The translations under genes were made by a program, and so were the position numbers. This document shows positions 1-6,000 of a stretch of DNA of 21,941 nucleotides, piece after piece. The stretch is from Dehalococcoidia bacterium (lineage in GTDB: Bacteria > Chloroflexota > Dehalococcoidia > Dehalococcoidales > RBG-16-60-22): NCBI GenBank assembly GCA_030615035.1, contig JAUXAC010000015.1, positions 1-21,941 on the forward strand, written 5' to 3'. The notes beneath the pieces were generated by a model. It saw only the letters and a program-made list of their open reading frames with translations, was not told the origin of the DNA and ran no database searches. Every line of letters begins with the position of its first letter. Positions within the stretch are counted from its first letter, which is position 1.

Positions 1-308
1 GCATGACTGTCTCCTTTCGCCTTCTTGATCTCAGCCTTCCACAGCTTGTTGACCTTTTCCAGCAAGCCAGGGCAGACATGAACCCAATGGGGGCCGAACA
101 GGGCAAATCCTGTGCAGACTGCGAGGGTGATAGGATCTCCCAATGTGAACCCCGCCCTCATCCCCGTCAGCCCCGTGAGGGTGGCCGTATCCCTATCCCT
201 GGCTATGTCCTTGCAGCCCAGCCTCTCCAGCCAGCTTATAAGAGGGCTGAGATCATTAGGTCTGTGAGCTTCCATGACCTTCTCAACGATTGTTCCTTCA
301 GGAACCAT
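1..308 (-). CDS. Unknown protein, C-terminus cut by window edge
   Basis: An open frame of about 102 codons starts at an ATG (306-308) behind an AAGGAG ribosome binding site and runs off the left edge without a stop, so the C-terminus is missing. The N-terminal half is charged and helical. Around residues 50-75 there is a more hydrophobic Gly/Leu/Cys/Phe-rich stretch containing a Phe-Gly-Pro-His-Trp segment, and the visible end is Lys-rich. I recognise no family. It is the last visible gene of the leftward series. The opposite-strand frame over the same bases has no convincing ribosome binding site. Existence of the gene is fairly sure; function is unknown. Confidence 0.6.
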   Translation of the reverse strand, partial: MVPEGTIVEKVMEAHRPNDLSPLISWLERLGCKDIARDRDTATLTGLTGMRAGFTLGDPITLAVCTGFALFGPHWVHVCPGLLEKVNKLWKAEIKKAKGDSH

Positions 309-417
309 CTTTTTCTCCTTTTTTTCCTGCTCTCTTTCCAGATCCGCCTAAGCAAAGCATTAACCTCGCCGAAGCAGTTCGGGCAGAGCTTGGCAAATTC
401 ATTTAATCATCTCCTTC

Positions 418-882
418 TCATATTCTAATCCTTAATCCCCCGGTTATCACAAAATGATTCTCACTGGCAAAGAAGCTACCGCCCTCTCTAAAAAACCCCC
501 AAAAGTCTATGTTGTAATTATAGATGACAAGGTAGCCGATGCCCCATGTCCACGTTGCAAGATCCCAGGCAATGCCTCTCTCATACCGTTTAGAAACCCA
601 ATTAGAGCAAGCATCGGTAGCAGGGCAAACTTCCCCACAATCGCCCCACCGATAGAATACTCGGATTTTAGGAGCGACTCTCAATTCAACTCCATAACCT
701 TCCCAAGTTGCAGGATAGTCCAAAACCCTACGTTCATACCGATAAAATCCAACATTGTTTAAGATAACCCCGTAGTTTCTACCTTCAGGAGCTAGGTCTA
801 AAAATACTCTGGTCTGCCCATAGAGAGGCGAAACTACAATGGTAACCAACAACACAGTTAAAATTAAAAGTTTTTTCATCAT
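418..882 (-). CDS. Small exported protein with signal peptide
   Basis: This 154-residue protein begins with two Met codons and a clear Sec signal peptide: a Lys-Lys N-region, a hydrophobic core of Leu/Val/Ile, and a likely cleavage after the Tyr-Gly-Gln around residue 23. The mature part is rich in Tyr, Trp, Phe and Gly in alternating patterns, and it ends in a Gly-Leu-Arg-Ile-Arg-Ile strand. That suggests a small beta-rich periplasmic or outer-membrane protein. A Gly-Asp-Cys...Cys pair near residues 81-86 and a further Cys near 92 could form disulfides. No family is recognised. The ribosome binding site is weak (GAAAGA). A nested hairpin lies directly upstream at 889-927. Confidence 0.6.
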   Translation of the reverse strand: MMKKLLILTVLLVTIVVSPLYGQTRVFLDLAPEGRNYGVILNNVGFYRYERRVLDYPATWEGYGVELRVAPKIRVFYRWGDCGEVCPATDACSNWVSKRYERGIAWDLATWTWGIGYLVIYNYNIDFWGFFREGGSFFASENHFVITGGLRIRI

Positions 883-888
883 TCTTTC

Positions 889-927
889 GGCTCGGAGACC
901 CCCTGCGTAAGCTGGGGGAGGAGAGCC
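889..927. other. Nested hairpin, IS605-end-like
   Basis: Outer arms GGCTC (889-893) and GAGCC (923-927) enclose inner arms CCCCC (899-903) and GGGGG (914-918), with GC pairs flanking a GTAA loop. The inner part resembles the subterminal hairpins at ends of IS200/IS605-family elements. It also sits in the leader of the exported-protein gene starting at 882, so it could be a leader structure instead. No TnpA or TnpB gene adjoins it. Confidence 0.4.
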
Positions 928-1019
928 ATCCTCCCTTTGACAAACAATTTTTTTCTGCTATGCTAACACTGTTCTTTGACAGAGTATGAGGTTGCTCACG
1001 CAACCCCGCTGAGCGTAAA

Positions 1020-1216
1020 ATTCTGTGGGTAAGCTACTGTCCGAACACCTCTTTTCGAGGCAAGGCACCCACTGGGCAAACCGTTGAAGTTCGGGTTGCA
1101 CTAGCTTTACACCTTTACCAGAGGGCATGCTCTCTGGGTTGGGCTGATAAACAAGTCAACCAGCCCCCAAGCGACTCCGAGCCGCAAGCCCCTTCCGTCA
1201 GGGAGGGGTAGTTGAC
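1020..1216 (+). ncRNA. Candidate structured RNA / orphan TnpB-type right end
   Basis: The 446-base stretch 886-1331 has no convincing gene. On the plus strand it holds a string of stems: CCGAAC (1041-1046) with GTTCGG (1089-1094), enclosing CCTC/GAGG (1048-1060); CCAGAG/CTCTGG (1118-1137); GGGCTG (1141-1146) with CAGCCC (1161-1166); and CCCCTTCC/GGGAGGGG (1189-1208) followed by TAGTTGAC. The last hairpin plus TAGTTGAC resembles the right ends of IS1341-type (TnpB-only) elements, where the omega RNA terminates. No TnpB coding remnant precedes it, so this would be an orphan end or an unrelated structured RNA. Strand and limits are inferred. Confidence 0.35.
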
Positions 1217-1331
1217 TCCTCTCGCTTCCCCGAACATTTGCTTTTCTCCTTTGAAGAATAATAGGAGAGCTTCCCGCTGATCAGGCGGTACTCACTCCCC
1301 CCGGGGGTGCTCCCCTTATCTACTATGATTC

Positions 1332-1535
1332 CTAGATCTTCACAACTTTGACTATCTTCGGCCTCTGTTTTGGCCTAGTCTCGTAAATATAAACCGGATA
1401 TGTCCCTGACTCTTTTCTTATAACCAGAAAGCCCTTCTGACCTAATTTCCTGCATAGTTTAAGTTGATCCTCTAAGTCTTTTTCCGCTATTTCTATCGTG
1501 GTCGGTATTCCAGAGAATTTTGACAGGTTAAACAT
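1332..1535 (-). CDS. Small unknown protein, 67 aa
   Basis: The start chosen is the ATG at 1533-1535, preceded by a strong GGAGGTGGGT ribosome binding site. The longer frame reaching 1670 has no site and overlaps the SWIM gene. The product mixes a charged helix (Glu-Lys-Asp-Leu-Glu-Asp) with a beta-rich C-terminus (Phe-Leu-Val-Ile...Tyr-Pro-Val-Tyr-Ile-Tyr) and ends in repeated Lys-Val. I do not recognise the family. It overlaps the 3' end of the upstream SWIM gene by 8 bases, so it is probably translationally coupled. It is the last gene of the operon that starts at 5200. Confidence 0.65.
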   Translation of the reverse strand: MFNLSKFSGIPTTIEIAEKDLEDQLKLCRKLGQKGFLVIRKESGTYPVYIYETRPKQRPKIVKVVKI

Positions 1536-1704
1536 TACCCACCTCCTCCGTATGCCGGCAGGTTCTCCTGCCATTGCTCTTGTAGATCCACGCCGGGCAG
1601 TTGCAAGAGAACTTGCCCTGCTGATCCTTCTTGACCTCATAAAACCTCCCCGGCCTTGACTTGCTCTCAAAGGTCGCCACCAATATATAGACTTTCTTTG
1701 CCAT
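1528..1704 (-). CDS. Tiny SWIM-type zinc-finger protein
   Basis: This 58-residue protein contains Cys34-x-Cys36 followed twelve residues later by Cys49-x-His51, which fits the SWIM zinc-finger pattern CxCx(n)CxH. In known proteins this domain binds DNA or protein and occurs in SWI2/SNF2, MULE transposases and Shu2-like recombination factors. Here it stands almost alone, with a short beta-strand N-terminus (Lys-Lys-Val-Tyr-Ile-Leu-Val) that is also typical for the start of such modules. The ATG at 1702-1704 follows an AAGGGGGTAAGGAG tract. The stop codon overlaps the next gene. It was easily missed because of its length. A role in DNA metabolism of the element is inference. Confidence 0.6.
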   Translation of the reverse strand: MAKKVYILVATFESKSRPGRFYEVKKDQQGKFSCNCPAWIYKSNGRRTCRHTEEVGNV

Positions 1705-1718
1705 CTCCTTACCCCCTT

Positions 1719-2012
1719 CTAGTCTTTCATTACCCTGCTCAGAGGACAGGGCTTGAAGAATTTGTCCCTCTCCACCGGCAGGCCCATACCTCCCCTGACT
1801 TCCTTCAGCTCACTAAGAGAGAAGGTCCCCAGCTCGTTCTCCAGCCCCTTCACATAGCCAAAGAAGGTATCTTCCCCGGAAAACTCGATCCCATACCACG
1901 TCCATTGTGCGTCAGGAGTAAATAATTTTACCTGGACAATAGGATCGCTTTGCTCGCTGGTCTCCCCGAGCTTAGGCAGCCTCTTCAGGATTTCCTTTGT
2001 GAGTAGTTTCAT
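1719..2012 (-). CDS. DUF2958 family protein
   Basis: The 97-residue sequence matches my memory of DUF2958 closely. It opens with Met-Lys-Leu-Leu-Thr-Lys-Glu, then has a Val-Lys-Leu-Phe-Thr-Pro-Asp...Trp-Thr-Trp-Tyr core near residues 28-40. A Phe-Phe-Gly-Tyr-Val-x-Gly-Leu-Glu-Asn-Glu-Leu-Gly segment follows, then Phe-Ser-Leu-Ser-Glu-Leu, and a Gly-Leu-Pro-Val-Glu-Arg-Asp-x-x-Phe motif near the end. The family is common on plasmids, phages and conjugative elements, often near ArdC and RadC-like genes exactly as here. Its biochemical function is not known to me. The ribosome binding site is AAGGGGGGTGA seven bases from the ATG. Confidence 0.85.
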   Translation of the reverse strand: MKLLTKEILKRLPKLGETSEQSDPIVQVKLFTPDAQWTWYGIEFSGEDTFFGYVKGLENELGTFSLSELKEVRGGMGLPVERDKFFKPCPLSRVMKD

Positions 2013-2033
2013 AACTGCTTCACCCCCCTTTAA

Positions 2034-2369
2034 TTAAAACTTAGGCACTAGCCCCAGCTTCCGGCTTTCTCTTCTGATTCCCTTCAGATTTACGCACTTG
2101 AAGATTTCCAGGCACTCCTTAGCCATTCGGTCAATCGGCCTCCAGTCCCCTGTTATCATTCCCAATGTCCTGCACCCGGACACGATGTTCCCCGCCTCAT
2201 AGCGATAGTATTTAGCCACGTCAGCCATAGTGACGATATGCTCATCCACGCCTTCCCAGCCACCATCCACCTTGACTGTGACCTTCTCCCTGGTGACACG
2301 CCTAAGATACTCCGGTGGCCCGTCATAATACAGGTCATACACCTTCGGATTAAGATACCTTGCTTTCAT
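2034..2369 (-). CDS. Unknown protein, 111 aa
   Basis: The ATG follows an AAGGGGGTGA site with six bases of spacing, so the start is well supported. The protein begins with a Tyr-rich segment (Tyr-Asp-Leu-Tyr-Tyr-Asp-Gly), continues with a beta-hairpin-like Val-Thr-Val-Lys-Val-Asp-Gly stretch, and ends in a basic helix (Lys-Gly-Ile-Arg-Arg-Glu-Ser-Arg-Lys). Residues 45-60 (His-Ile-Val-Thr-Met-Ala-Asp-Val-Ala-Lys-Tyr-Tyr) could form a small helix-turn-helix-like unit, but this is weak. It sits between the DUF2958 and RadC-like genes in one operon. No family is recognised. Confidence 0.65.
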   Translation of the reverse strand: MKARYLNPKVYDLYYDGPPEYLRRVTREKVTVKVDGGWEGVDEHIVTMADVAKYYRYEAGNIVSGCRTLGMITGDWRPIDRMAKECLEIFKCVNLKGIRRESRKLGLVPKF

Positions 2370-2385
2370 GCTTTCTCACCCCCTT

Positions 2386-2784
2386 TTACTTTCCTTTTTC
2401 GCTATAATAATTGCCTTGGGGAGTTATGATTACATTGTCCAGCACTTCGATCCCGATTATTTCCCCCGCCTGGTTCAATTTTTTCCATATCCTCTGATCC
2501 TCTACTGAAGGCTTCGTATTCTCCGAGGGATGGTTATGGACGGTGATTATCGCCGCCGCACTGTTCAGGATCGCCCTCTTGAACGTCTCCCGGGGATGTA
2601 CCACTGAGGAGTTGATTGATCCCAAGCTGACCAGCTCCTTTTCGATAACCTGGTTCTGTGTATTCAGGTGCAGCACCCAGAAGGCTTCCCTGTCAATCTT
2701 GCCCTCTTGCTCCATCAAGGCAACCACATTCGGGGCTCCAGTGATCAGGATTCCCTTCGCCTCTTTGACGCACATAAATTTCAT
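2386..2784 (-). CDS. RadC-like JAB/JAMM domain protein
   Basis: This 132-residue protein has the complete JAMM metal site: Glu33, His83-x-His85, Ser93 and Asp96 (HxHx7Sx2D). It also has the RadC signature Val-Val-His-Pro-Arg-Glu-Thr-Phe-Lys-Arg-Ala-Ile-Leu (61-73) and the Ile-Glu-Val-Leu-Asp segment near 112. The helix-hairpin-helix N-terminal domain of chromosomal RadC is absent, as is usual in plasmid and phage RadC-like proteins (about 130-160 residues). A Zn-dependent isopeptidase or nuclease-type activity is inferred from the JAMM fold; the biological role of RadC-like proteins is unsettled. The ATG follows AAGGGGGTAAG. The gene belongs to the operon with ArdC and DUF2958. Confidence 0.88.
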   Translation of the reverse strand: MKFMCVKEAKGILITGAPNVVALMEQEGKIDREAFWVLHLNTQNQVIEKELVSLGSINSSVVHPRETFKRAILNSAAAIITVHNHPSENTKPSVEDQRIWKKLNQAGEIIGIEVLDNVIITPQGNYYSEKGK

Positions 2785-2790
2785 TATTGC

Positions 2791-3000
2791 TTACCCCCTT
2801 TGCCTTGTTACCTTGACTATGCCCTCTGTCGCCTTCAGGCTCTCCTGGATCTCCTTCTCGTTAAAGATGCCAATGTCCACCTTTGCCAGGAGCCGCCACA
2901 GCCTTTGTCCATACAACTTCTTCTCAATCTTGCCTTCCTCTGTCAATCTCACCTGACCAGACTGACCAAACTTATCCCGGATATTCCAAATTGCTATCAC
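2791..3000 (-). CDS. Small unknown protein, GTG start
   Basis: This 69-residue frame starts at GTG (2998-3000) behind GGAG with an eight-base A-rich spacer. It has a basic and charged character (many Lys, Arg and Glu), with a central Leu-Trp-Arg-Leu-Leu-Ala-Lys helix and a final Val-Lys-Val-Thr-Arg-Gln-Arg. No domain is recognised. It follows the excisionase-like gene after a 118-base gap and lies 6 bases upstream of the RadC-like gene, so it is likely cotranscribed with the latter. The start codon is less certain than the frame. Confidence 0.5.
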   Translation of the reverse strand: MIAIWNIRDKFGQSGQVRLTEEGKIEKKLYGQRLWRLLAKVDIGIFNEKEIQESLKATEGIVKVTRQRG

Positions 3001-3108
3001 TTTTTTTTCTCCTTTTCCCTCATTTTTCCCTAAATGTGATTTCAGGTCTTTTGAGGTTTTTTCGGATAGATTTCAGTCCGTTTTGTTGCGATTTCGGGAA
3101 AGTAGCCT

Positions 3109-3136
3109 CATAGAGGGGTCAAATTGCGACTTTATC
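3109..3136 (+). repeat. Dispersed imperfect repeat, copy 1
   Basis: The sequence CATAGAGGGGTCAAATTGCG, continuing into ACTTTA, closely matches 6061-6088 (CATAGAGGGGGCAAACTCGC then ACTTTA). The two differ by a few substitutions and one base shifted. This copy overlaps the 3' end and stop codon of the HTH gene at 3119. A looser relative (ATAGAGTGGTC...CAAATT) occurs at 5351-5371. The meaning is unknown. Confidence 0.4.
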
Positions 3137-3457
3137 AAGCCCCTTCGACCCTTTGGTCAACCCCTCTTTTTTTTCAGGCTTTGACCCGTTCCCACTATCA
3201 GGAAAGGGCACAATCTCCCCTGAGCCTTTCCTGACCCTCTGCCTGCTGATAAACCAAGCCTTTACGCTCTTCAAAGAGAAGTAGTAATCCTTCCCTATCT
3301 TCATAAACGGCAGTTCGCAGTCCTGAGTATAGCTTCTGACAGTCTTCACGCAGCAACCTATGCACTCCGCCAAATTCTCATCGGTCACTATGTCGTCCAG
3401 CGGAGTCTTTCTATTTCGTTCCAAGGCTGCCCCCAAGCTCCCCTTTTTATAGCCCAT
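3119..3457 (-). CDS. Excisionase-type helix-turn-helix protein
   Basis: The start is placed at the ATG at 3455-3457, behind an AAAGGTGGTGAG site. The longer frame to 3502 lacks a site. The 112-residue product has a MerR/excisionase-like winged HTH at about residues 24-75: Asn-Leu-Ala-Glu-Cys-Ile-Gly-Cys-Cys-Val-Lys-Thr-Val-Arg, then Leu-Pro-Phe-Met-Lys-Ile-Gly-Lys-Asp-Tyr-Tyr-Phe, then a Val-Lys-Ala-Trp-Phe helix. That is the usual layout of small DNA-binding or DNA-bending proteins of mobile elements. The tail is polar, with Lys, Gly and Ser. It may regulate the operon or assist the recombinase at 6667-7218, but the target is unknown. Confidence 0.65.
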   Translation of the reverse strand: MGYKKGSLGAALERNRKTPLDDIVTDENLAECIGCCVKTVRSYTQDCELPFMKIGKDYYFSLKSVKAWFISRQRVRKGSGEIVPFPDSGNGSKPEKKEGLTKGSKGLDKVAI

Positions 3458-3529
3458 CTTTCTCACCACCTTTGCTTTCAGTAGCTTATCACAGCCCCCC
3501 ATTCGCCAGGGGGCCGGTATAAACTGCTC

Positions 3530-3997
3530 TCAATCCATATCTATCGGCATTACCACCGCCTTCAGGGTTTTTCCCTGGAAATAAAGCACAGGGTCAAAGC
3601 TGTTCCGGCCCGCCTTCCAATGGCCAGCCCCCCCTAAGTTCATCAGGCATTCAAAGAATAAGTACCGGATGTGCTGCTCGACCCCATTCCTGCTCGCCAG
3701 GCTGACTATGTACTGCTTTTTGTATTCCCTCTTCAGGAGCTTCAGACAGCCGTGTTCCTCTACCGGCTCGACTTTCATAAAGCCGTTTCCATCCTTCGGG
3801 ATCACCGCCTCATAGTCCGGCATCTTCCCGGGAATAAATGTCCTGCTCTCAGCCTGGTAGCTATATTCGCCACCAGGAAGATCGAATATGTTTGAGTTAA
3901 GGACCAGGATTCTCCCATCCGTCCAGACTGCGCCTTCCTTTGTCACCTTGACAAATCCTTTCCCCTGTTCCCTCATTATCTTCAGCGCTTCTTTCAT
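3530..3997 (-). CDS. Small sliding-clamp-like (DnaN-like) protein, tentative
   Basis: The 155-residue protein shows pieces reminiscent of bacterial beta clamp domains. These are a Trp-Thr-Asp-Gly-Arg-Ile-Leu turn near residues 25-31, a Pro-Asp-Tyr-Glu-Ala-Val-Ile-Pro-Lys segment near 60-68 like the clamp Phe-Pro-Asp-Tyr-x-x-Val-Ile-Pro, and a C-terminus Pro-Val-Leu-Tyr-Phe...Ala-Val-Val-Met-Pro-Ile near 137-152 like the clamp Met-Pro-Met-Arg end. A full clamp has three domains in about 370 residues, so this would be one domain plus extras, needing oligomers to form a ring. Its ATG overlaps the ArdC stop (ATGA), so it is translationally coupled. The family call is by motif only. Confidence 0.45.
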   Translation of the reverse strand: MKEALKIMREQGKGFVKVTKEGAVWTDGRILVLNSNIFDLPGGEYSYQAESRTFIPGKMPDYEAVIPKDGNGFMKVEPVEEHGCLKLLKREYKKQYIVSLASRNGVEQHIRYLFFECLMNLGGAGHWKAGRNSFDPVLYFQGKTLKAVVMPIDMD

Positions 3998-4809
3998 TCC
4001 TTTTTACCCCCTTCGGGGGAGCTTTGCTCCCCCTTGTTGTTGATCGCCTGTACTATTTCCTTTGTTACTTTGTCAACCCTCTGGAAGTCCTTGACGATAG
4101 CCTTCGACAGCCCCCATCCTTTGAGGTAGAATTTCGACTTTCTTTCCACCCCCAGGATTCGGCAGGCCAGGTATGTCGCCGTCTCTGCCTGTTGCTCCTT
4201 GACCTTTTCCGGCAGCTCGCCATTCTTGCCGTTGGTATGGTTTAGGAGTCCATGACTTAGCTCGTGTATCAGGGTTCCCACGTGCTCCGTATCGTTCAGG
4301 TTTGAGTTCAGGGTTATGATCCTTTCCTTTATAAACCCCCCCATTATTATCTCCAAGGGCTTCATTCTGACAGTAAAGCCCAGCTTCCCGGCTGCCTTTT
4401 TTATCTCCGGGAAGGTTATATCTGAGCCGGTAGTCAGTTCCCTTTTAATTTCTTCCCCTTCTGTGTCAGCTATGTCAAAGACCGGCACTGACCTGAAGTA
4501 TAGCTTCCTGACCTCTTCCTCTTCCCCTTCGTCATTCTCGACCTTCTTCTTGTAGTAGGCCGGAGCGAGTATCCAGACCGCCTTCGATCCCTTTTTTACG
4601 CTTCTTCCCAATTCCTGCCACCGCCTGTAGCCTGCCACCTGCGAGCATCTGTGGAACATCAGAATCATCTGGTTATAAAAGCTATACCTGTGGAATTTGA
4701 CCATTGAGTCTAGGACTTCCTGGTATTGCTTGCCGGTCATGCTCTCCACGCTTGCCACCAGCTCCTTGACCCGCTTCAGGCTCGCCTTCGTGATTTCCTT
4801 GTTTTTCAC
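3994..4809 (-). CDS. ardC: ArdC-like antirestriction protein (ssDNA-binding N-domain plus zincin)
   Basis: I place the start at GTG 4807-4809, because it follows AAGGGGGTGAGGAAA and avoids overlap with the upstream stop; the ATG at 4836 has no site. The 271-residue product has the ArdC N-terminal domain: a Tyr-Ser-Phe-Tyr-Asn-Gln-Met segment, then Gly-Tyr-Arg-Arg-Trp-Gln-Glu-Leu-Gly-Arg-x-Val-Lys-Lys-Gly, then Trp-Ile-Leu-Ala-Pro. An ImmA/IrrE-type metallopeptidase domain follows, with His-Glu-Leu-Ser-His at 182-186 and a candidate third ligand Glu near 209. ArdC proteins bind single-stranded DNA and protect incoming plasmids from restriction. An acidic Glu-rich insertion lies near residues 90-100. 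The operon position near the promoter suits early expression. Confidence 0.88.
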   Translation of the reverse strand: MKNKEITKASLKRVKELVASVESMTGKQYQEVLDSMVKFHRYSFYNQMILMFHRCSQVAGYRRWQELGRSVKKGSKAVWILAPAYYKKKVENDEGEEEEVRKLYFRSVPVFDIADTEGEEIKRELTTGSDITFPEIKKAAGKLGFTVRMKPLEIIMGGFIKERIITLNSNLNDTEHVGTLIHELSHGLLNHTNGKNGELPEKVKEQQAETATYLACRILGVERKSKFYLKGWGLSKAIVKDFQRVDKVTKEIVQAINNKGEQSSPEGGKKE

Positions 4810-4822
4810 TTTCCTCACCCCC

Positions 4823-5200
4823 TTATGTCCAGTCATATTGGTAATATAATTCCTCTCCGCTTGCGTTAAACTTTAGCTTGTAGCTTTCCAGGTTCAGGGC
4901 CTCCACCGTATCATATTGAGCTTGAAAGTTCTGTATCTTATCCACTGCGTAAGCCCGGAGGATCACCTTTTCCTTCTCTTTGATATAGATTCCCCTGACA
5001 AATTCATATAGGGGAGTCTCAAATTCCTGAACAAGCTCTTTGTGCCTCTTTCCCAGCCCCAGGGAAAACTCTTTTGTCTTAGGAGAATATATAAAGCTAA
5101 TAATTCCCTTTGTCTGTCTCCACCGATATTGACTATCAAGCGGAGCCTTCTCATTGATAATCCAGTTCCTAGCGATTGTCTTGCCTAGTCTGAGATTCAT
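4823..5200 (-). CDS. Unknown first gene of the ArdC operon
   Basis: This 125-residue protein is translated from an ATG (5198-5200) with an AAAGGAT site, about 15 bases after the predicted transcription start of the promoter at 5222-5249. It is alpha/beta in look, rich in Lys, Glu and aromatic residues, and ends Tyr-Tyr-Gln-Tyr-Asp-Trp-Thr. The N-terminal third has Arg-Asn-Trp-Ile-Ile and Tyr-Arg-Trp-Arg segments that could bind nucleic acid, but no known motif is present. As promoter-proximal gene of an antirestriction-type operon it may be an early-expressed accessory protein. No family is recognised. Confidence 0.65.
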   Translation of the reverse strand: MNLRLGKTIARNWIINEKAPLDSQYRWRQTKGIISFIYSPKTKEFSLGLGKRHKELVQEFETPLYEFVRGIYIKEKEKVILRAYAVDKIQNFQAQYDTVEALNLESYKLKFNASGEELYYQYDWT

Positions 5201-5221
5201 TTGGTTATCCTTTCAATATCC

Positions 5222-5249
5222 ATTATATCACAAAAAAAAGCATTGTCAA
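5222..5249 (-). promoter_or_regulatory. Sigma-70 promoter of the leftward ArdC operon
   Basis: On the minus strand there is a perfect TTGACA (5244-5249), a 16-base T-rich spacer and a perfect TATAAT (5222-5227) preceded by TG (extended -10). Transcription would start near 5215, about 15 bases before the ATG of the first gene. This is one of the strongest promoter matches in the window. Confidence 0.85.
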
Positions 5250-5540
5250 CCCCCTTCTTATATTAAATTGAAGGGAAAAATCGCTAAAAGCCTGATATAA
5301 TCAATAATTGAGAGTGGGGAGAACTTAAATTAGTATTTAGGCTCGTCTCTATAGAGTGGTCAGGCAAATTATAGATATATCTGATTTTTATAGAATTTTA
5401 TAGATTTTTTTTGGAATTTTTATAAATGATGATTTGATCTATGTTTAAGAGATTTTAATTTTTAATCATTGGAAGGAAAAGCAGGCCAATACAGGCAAAG
5501 AGAGAGGCAAGGAAAGGAGAGAGGAAGGTAGGCAGGCTGG
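5250..5540. other. AT-rich intergenic region with palindromes, candidate origin or control region
   Basis: No gene is visible. The stretch is strongly AT-rich from about 5310 to 5465. It holds the palindromes CTCTATAGAG (5347-5356) and AGATATATCT (5373-5382), and a direct repeat TTTTATAGA at 5386-5394 and 5396-5404. A TATAAT at 5296-5301 lacks a good -35. From 5470 to 5540 the plus strand is almost purely purine (GGAAGGAAAAG, GAGAGAGGC, GGAAAGGAGAGAGG), directly after the stop of the next gene. The combination could be a DNA-unwinding region or a transcript end, but nothing proves it. Confidence 0.35.
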
Positions 5541-5804
5541 TCAGGAGAGTGCCTTCAGGATCTTGTCGCATTGGTCCCTGATCTGCTCTTTGAGATCCTT
5601 CGGCAGTTCCCTCAAGGTCTGGCTCTCTATGATCTCGATATGACCGCCTTTAGGCGTTCCGAATCGCTGGCCGGTCAGTTCCCTCACCTGGACAGCCTTG
5701 ATGTTCTTGGGATCAACCTTGTCGAAGCGTACTTCCTTGTCACCATACTTTATTGGTCGGCACCAGGCACAAAAAGGGCATTGTAAATAGGTCATTCTAG
5801 CCAT
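5541..5804 (-). CDS. Small Cys-motif protein, 87 aa
   Basis: This frame starts at ATG 5802-5804 behind AAGGAG, one base after the stop of the upstream small gene (TAGcATG), so the two are coupled. Near the N-terminus there is a Cys-Pro-Phe-Cys-Ala-Trp-Cys motif (residues 9-15), which could bind a metal. The rest is charged, with an Arg-Phe-Gly-Thr-Pro-Lys-Gly-Gly-His-Ile turn and a C-terminal helix rich in Lys, Glu and Leu. The single three-Cys cluster with no second CxxC suggests metal binding by a dimer or with a His. No family is recognised. Confidence 0.6.
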   Translation of the reverse strand: MARMTYLQCPFCAWCRPIKYGDKEVRFDKVDPKNIKAVQVRELTGQRFGTPKGGHIEIIESQTLRELPKDLKEQIRDQCDKILKALS

Positions 5805-5805
5805 G

Positions 5806-5976
5806 CTATTTCTCCTTGGATAGAGTTTCGATTACTCGCCGGGCCTGTTTCTGAAGAAGTTGCCCCTCGAGAGAAGGAGAGAAGGCGACGTATGCTAGAG
5901 AGTTTCTGATTGCCTGGTTGACATTCAGGACCCGGGGAGGTCTTTTGACCAATTTCCTTTGTGTTTGTGTTCTCAT
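5806..5976 (-). CDS. Small unknown protein, 56 aa
   Basis: Two overlapping frames compete here. I prefer the ATG at 5974-5976 because the AAGGTGGTGA site then has an eight-base spacer and the product is basic and helical with normal composition. The frame starting at 5983 would have a one-base spacer and a Ser/Gly-rich product. The preferred product has an Arg/Lys-rich N-terminus (Lys-Arg-Pro-Pro-Arg) and a helix with Gln-Leu-Leu-Gln-Lys-Gln-Ala-Arg-Arg-Val-Ile. Its stop lies one base before the next ATG. Nucleic acid binding is possible from charge alone. Confidence 0.5.
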   Translation of the reverse strand: MRTQTQRKLVKRPPRVLNVNQAIRNSLAYVAFSPSLEGQLLQKQARRVIETLSKEK

Positions 5977-6000
5977 GTTTCATCTCACCACCTTTTCATC

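Noticed and set aside
3..428. Plus-strand open frame of 141 codons at the left edge
   Set aside because: No ribosome binding site, odd composition, and it lies opposite a minus-strand frame with a good AAGGAG start at 308.
785..1003. Minus-strand frame of 72 codons overlapping the exported protein start
   Set aside because: It overlaps the signal-peptide region in another frame, runs through hairpins and has a Ser/Arg-rich unnatural composition.
5792..5983. Alternative 63-codon frame competing with the 5806-5976 gene
   Set aside because: Its ATG is one base from the ribosome binding site and the product is Ser/Gly-rich; the other frame has better spacing and ends next to the following ATG.
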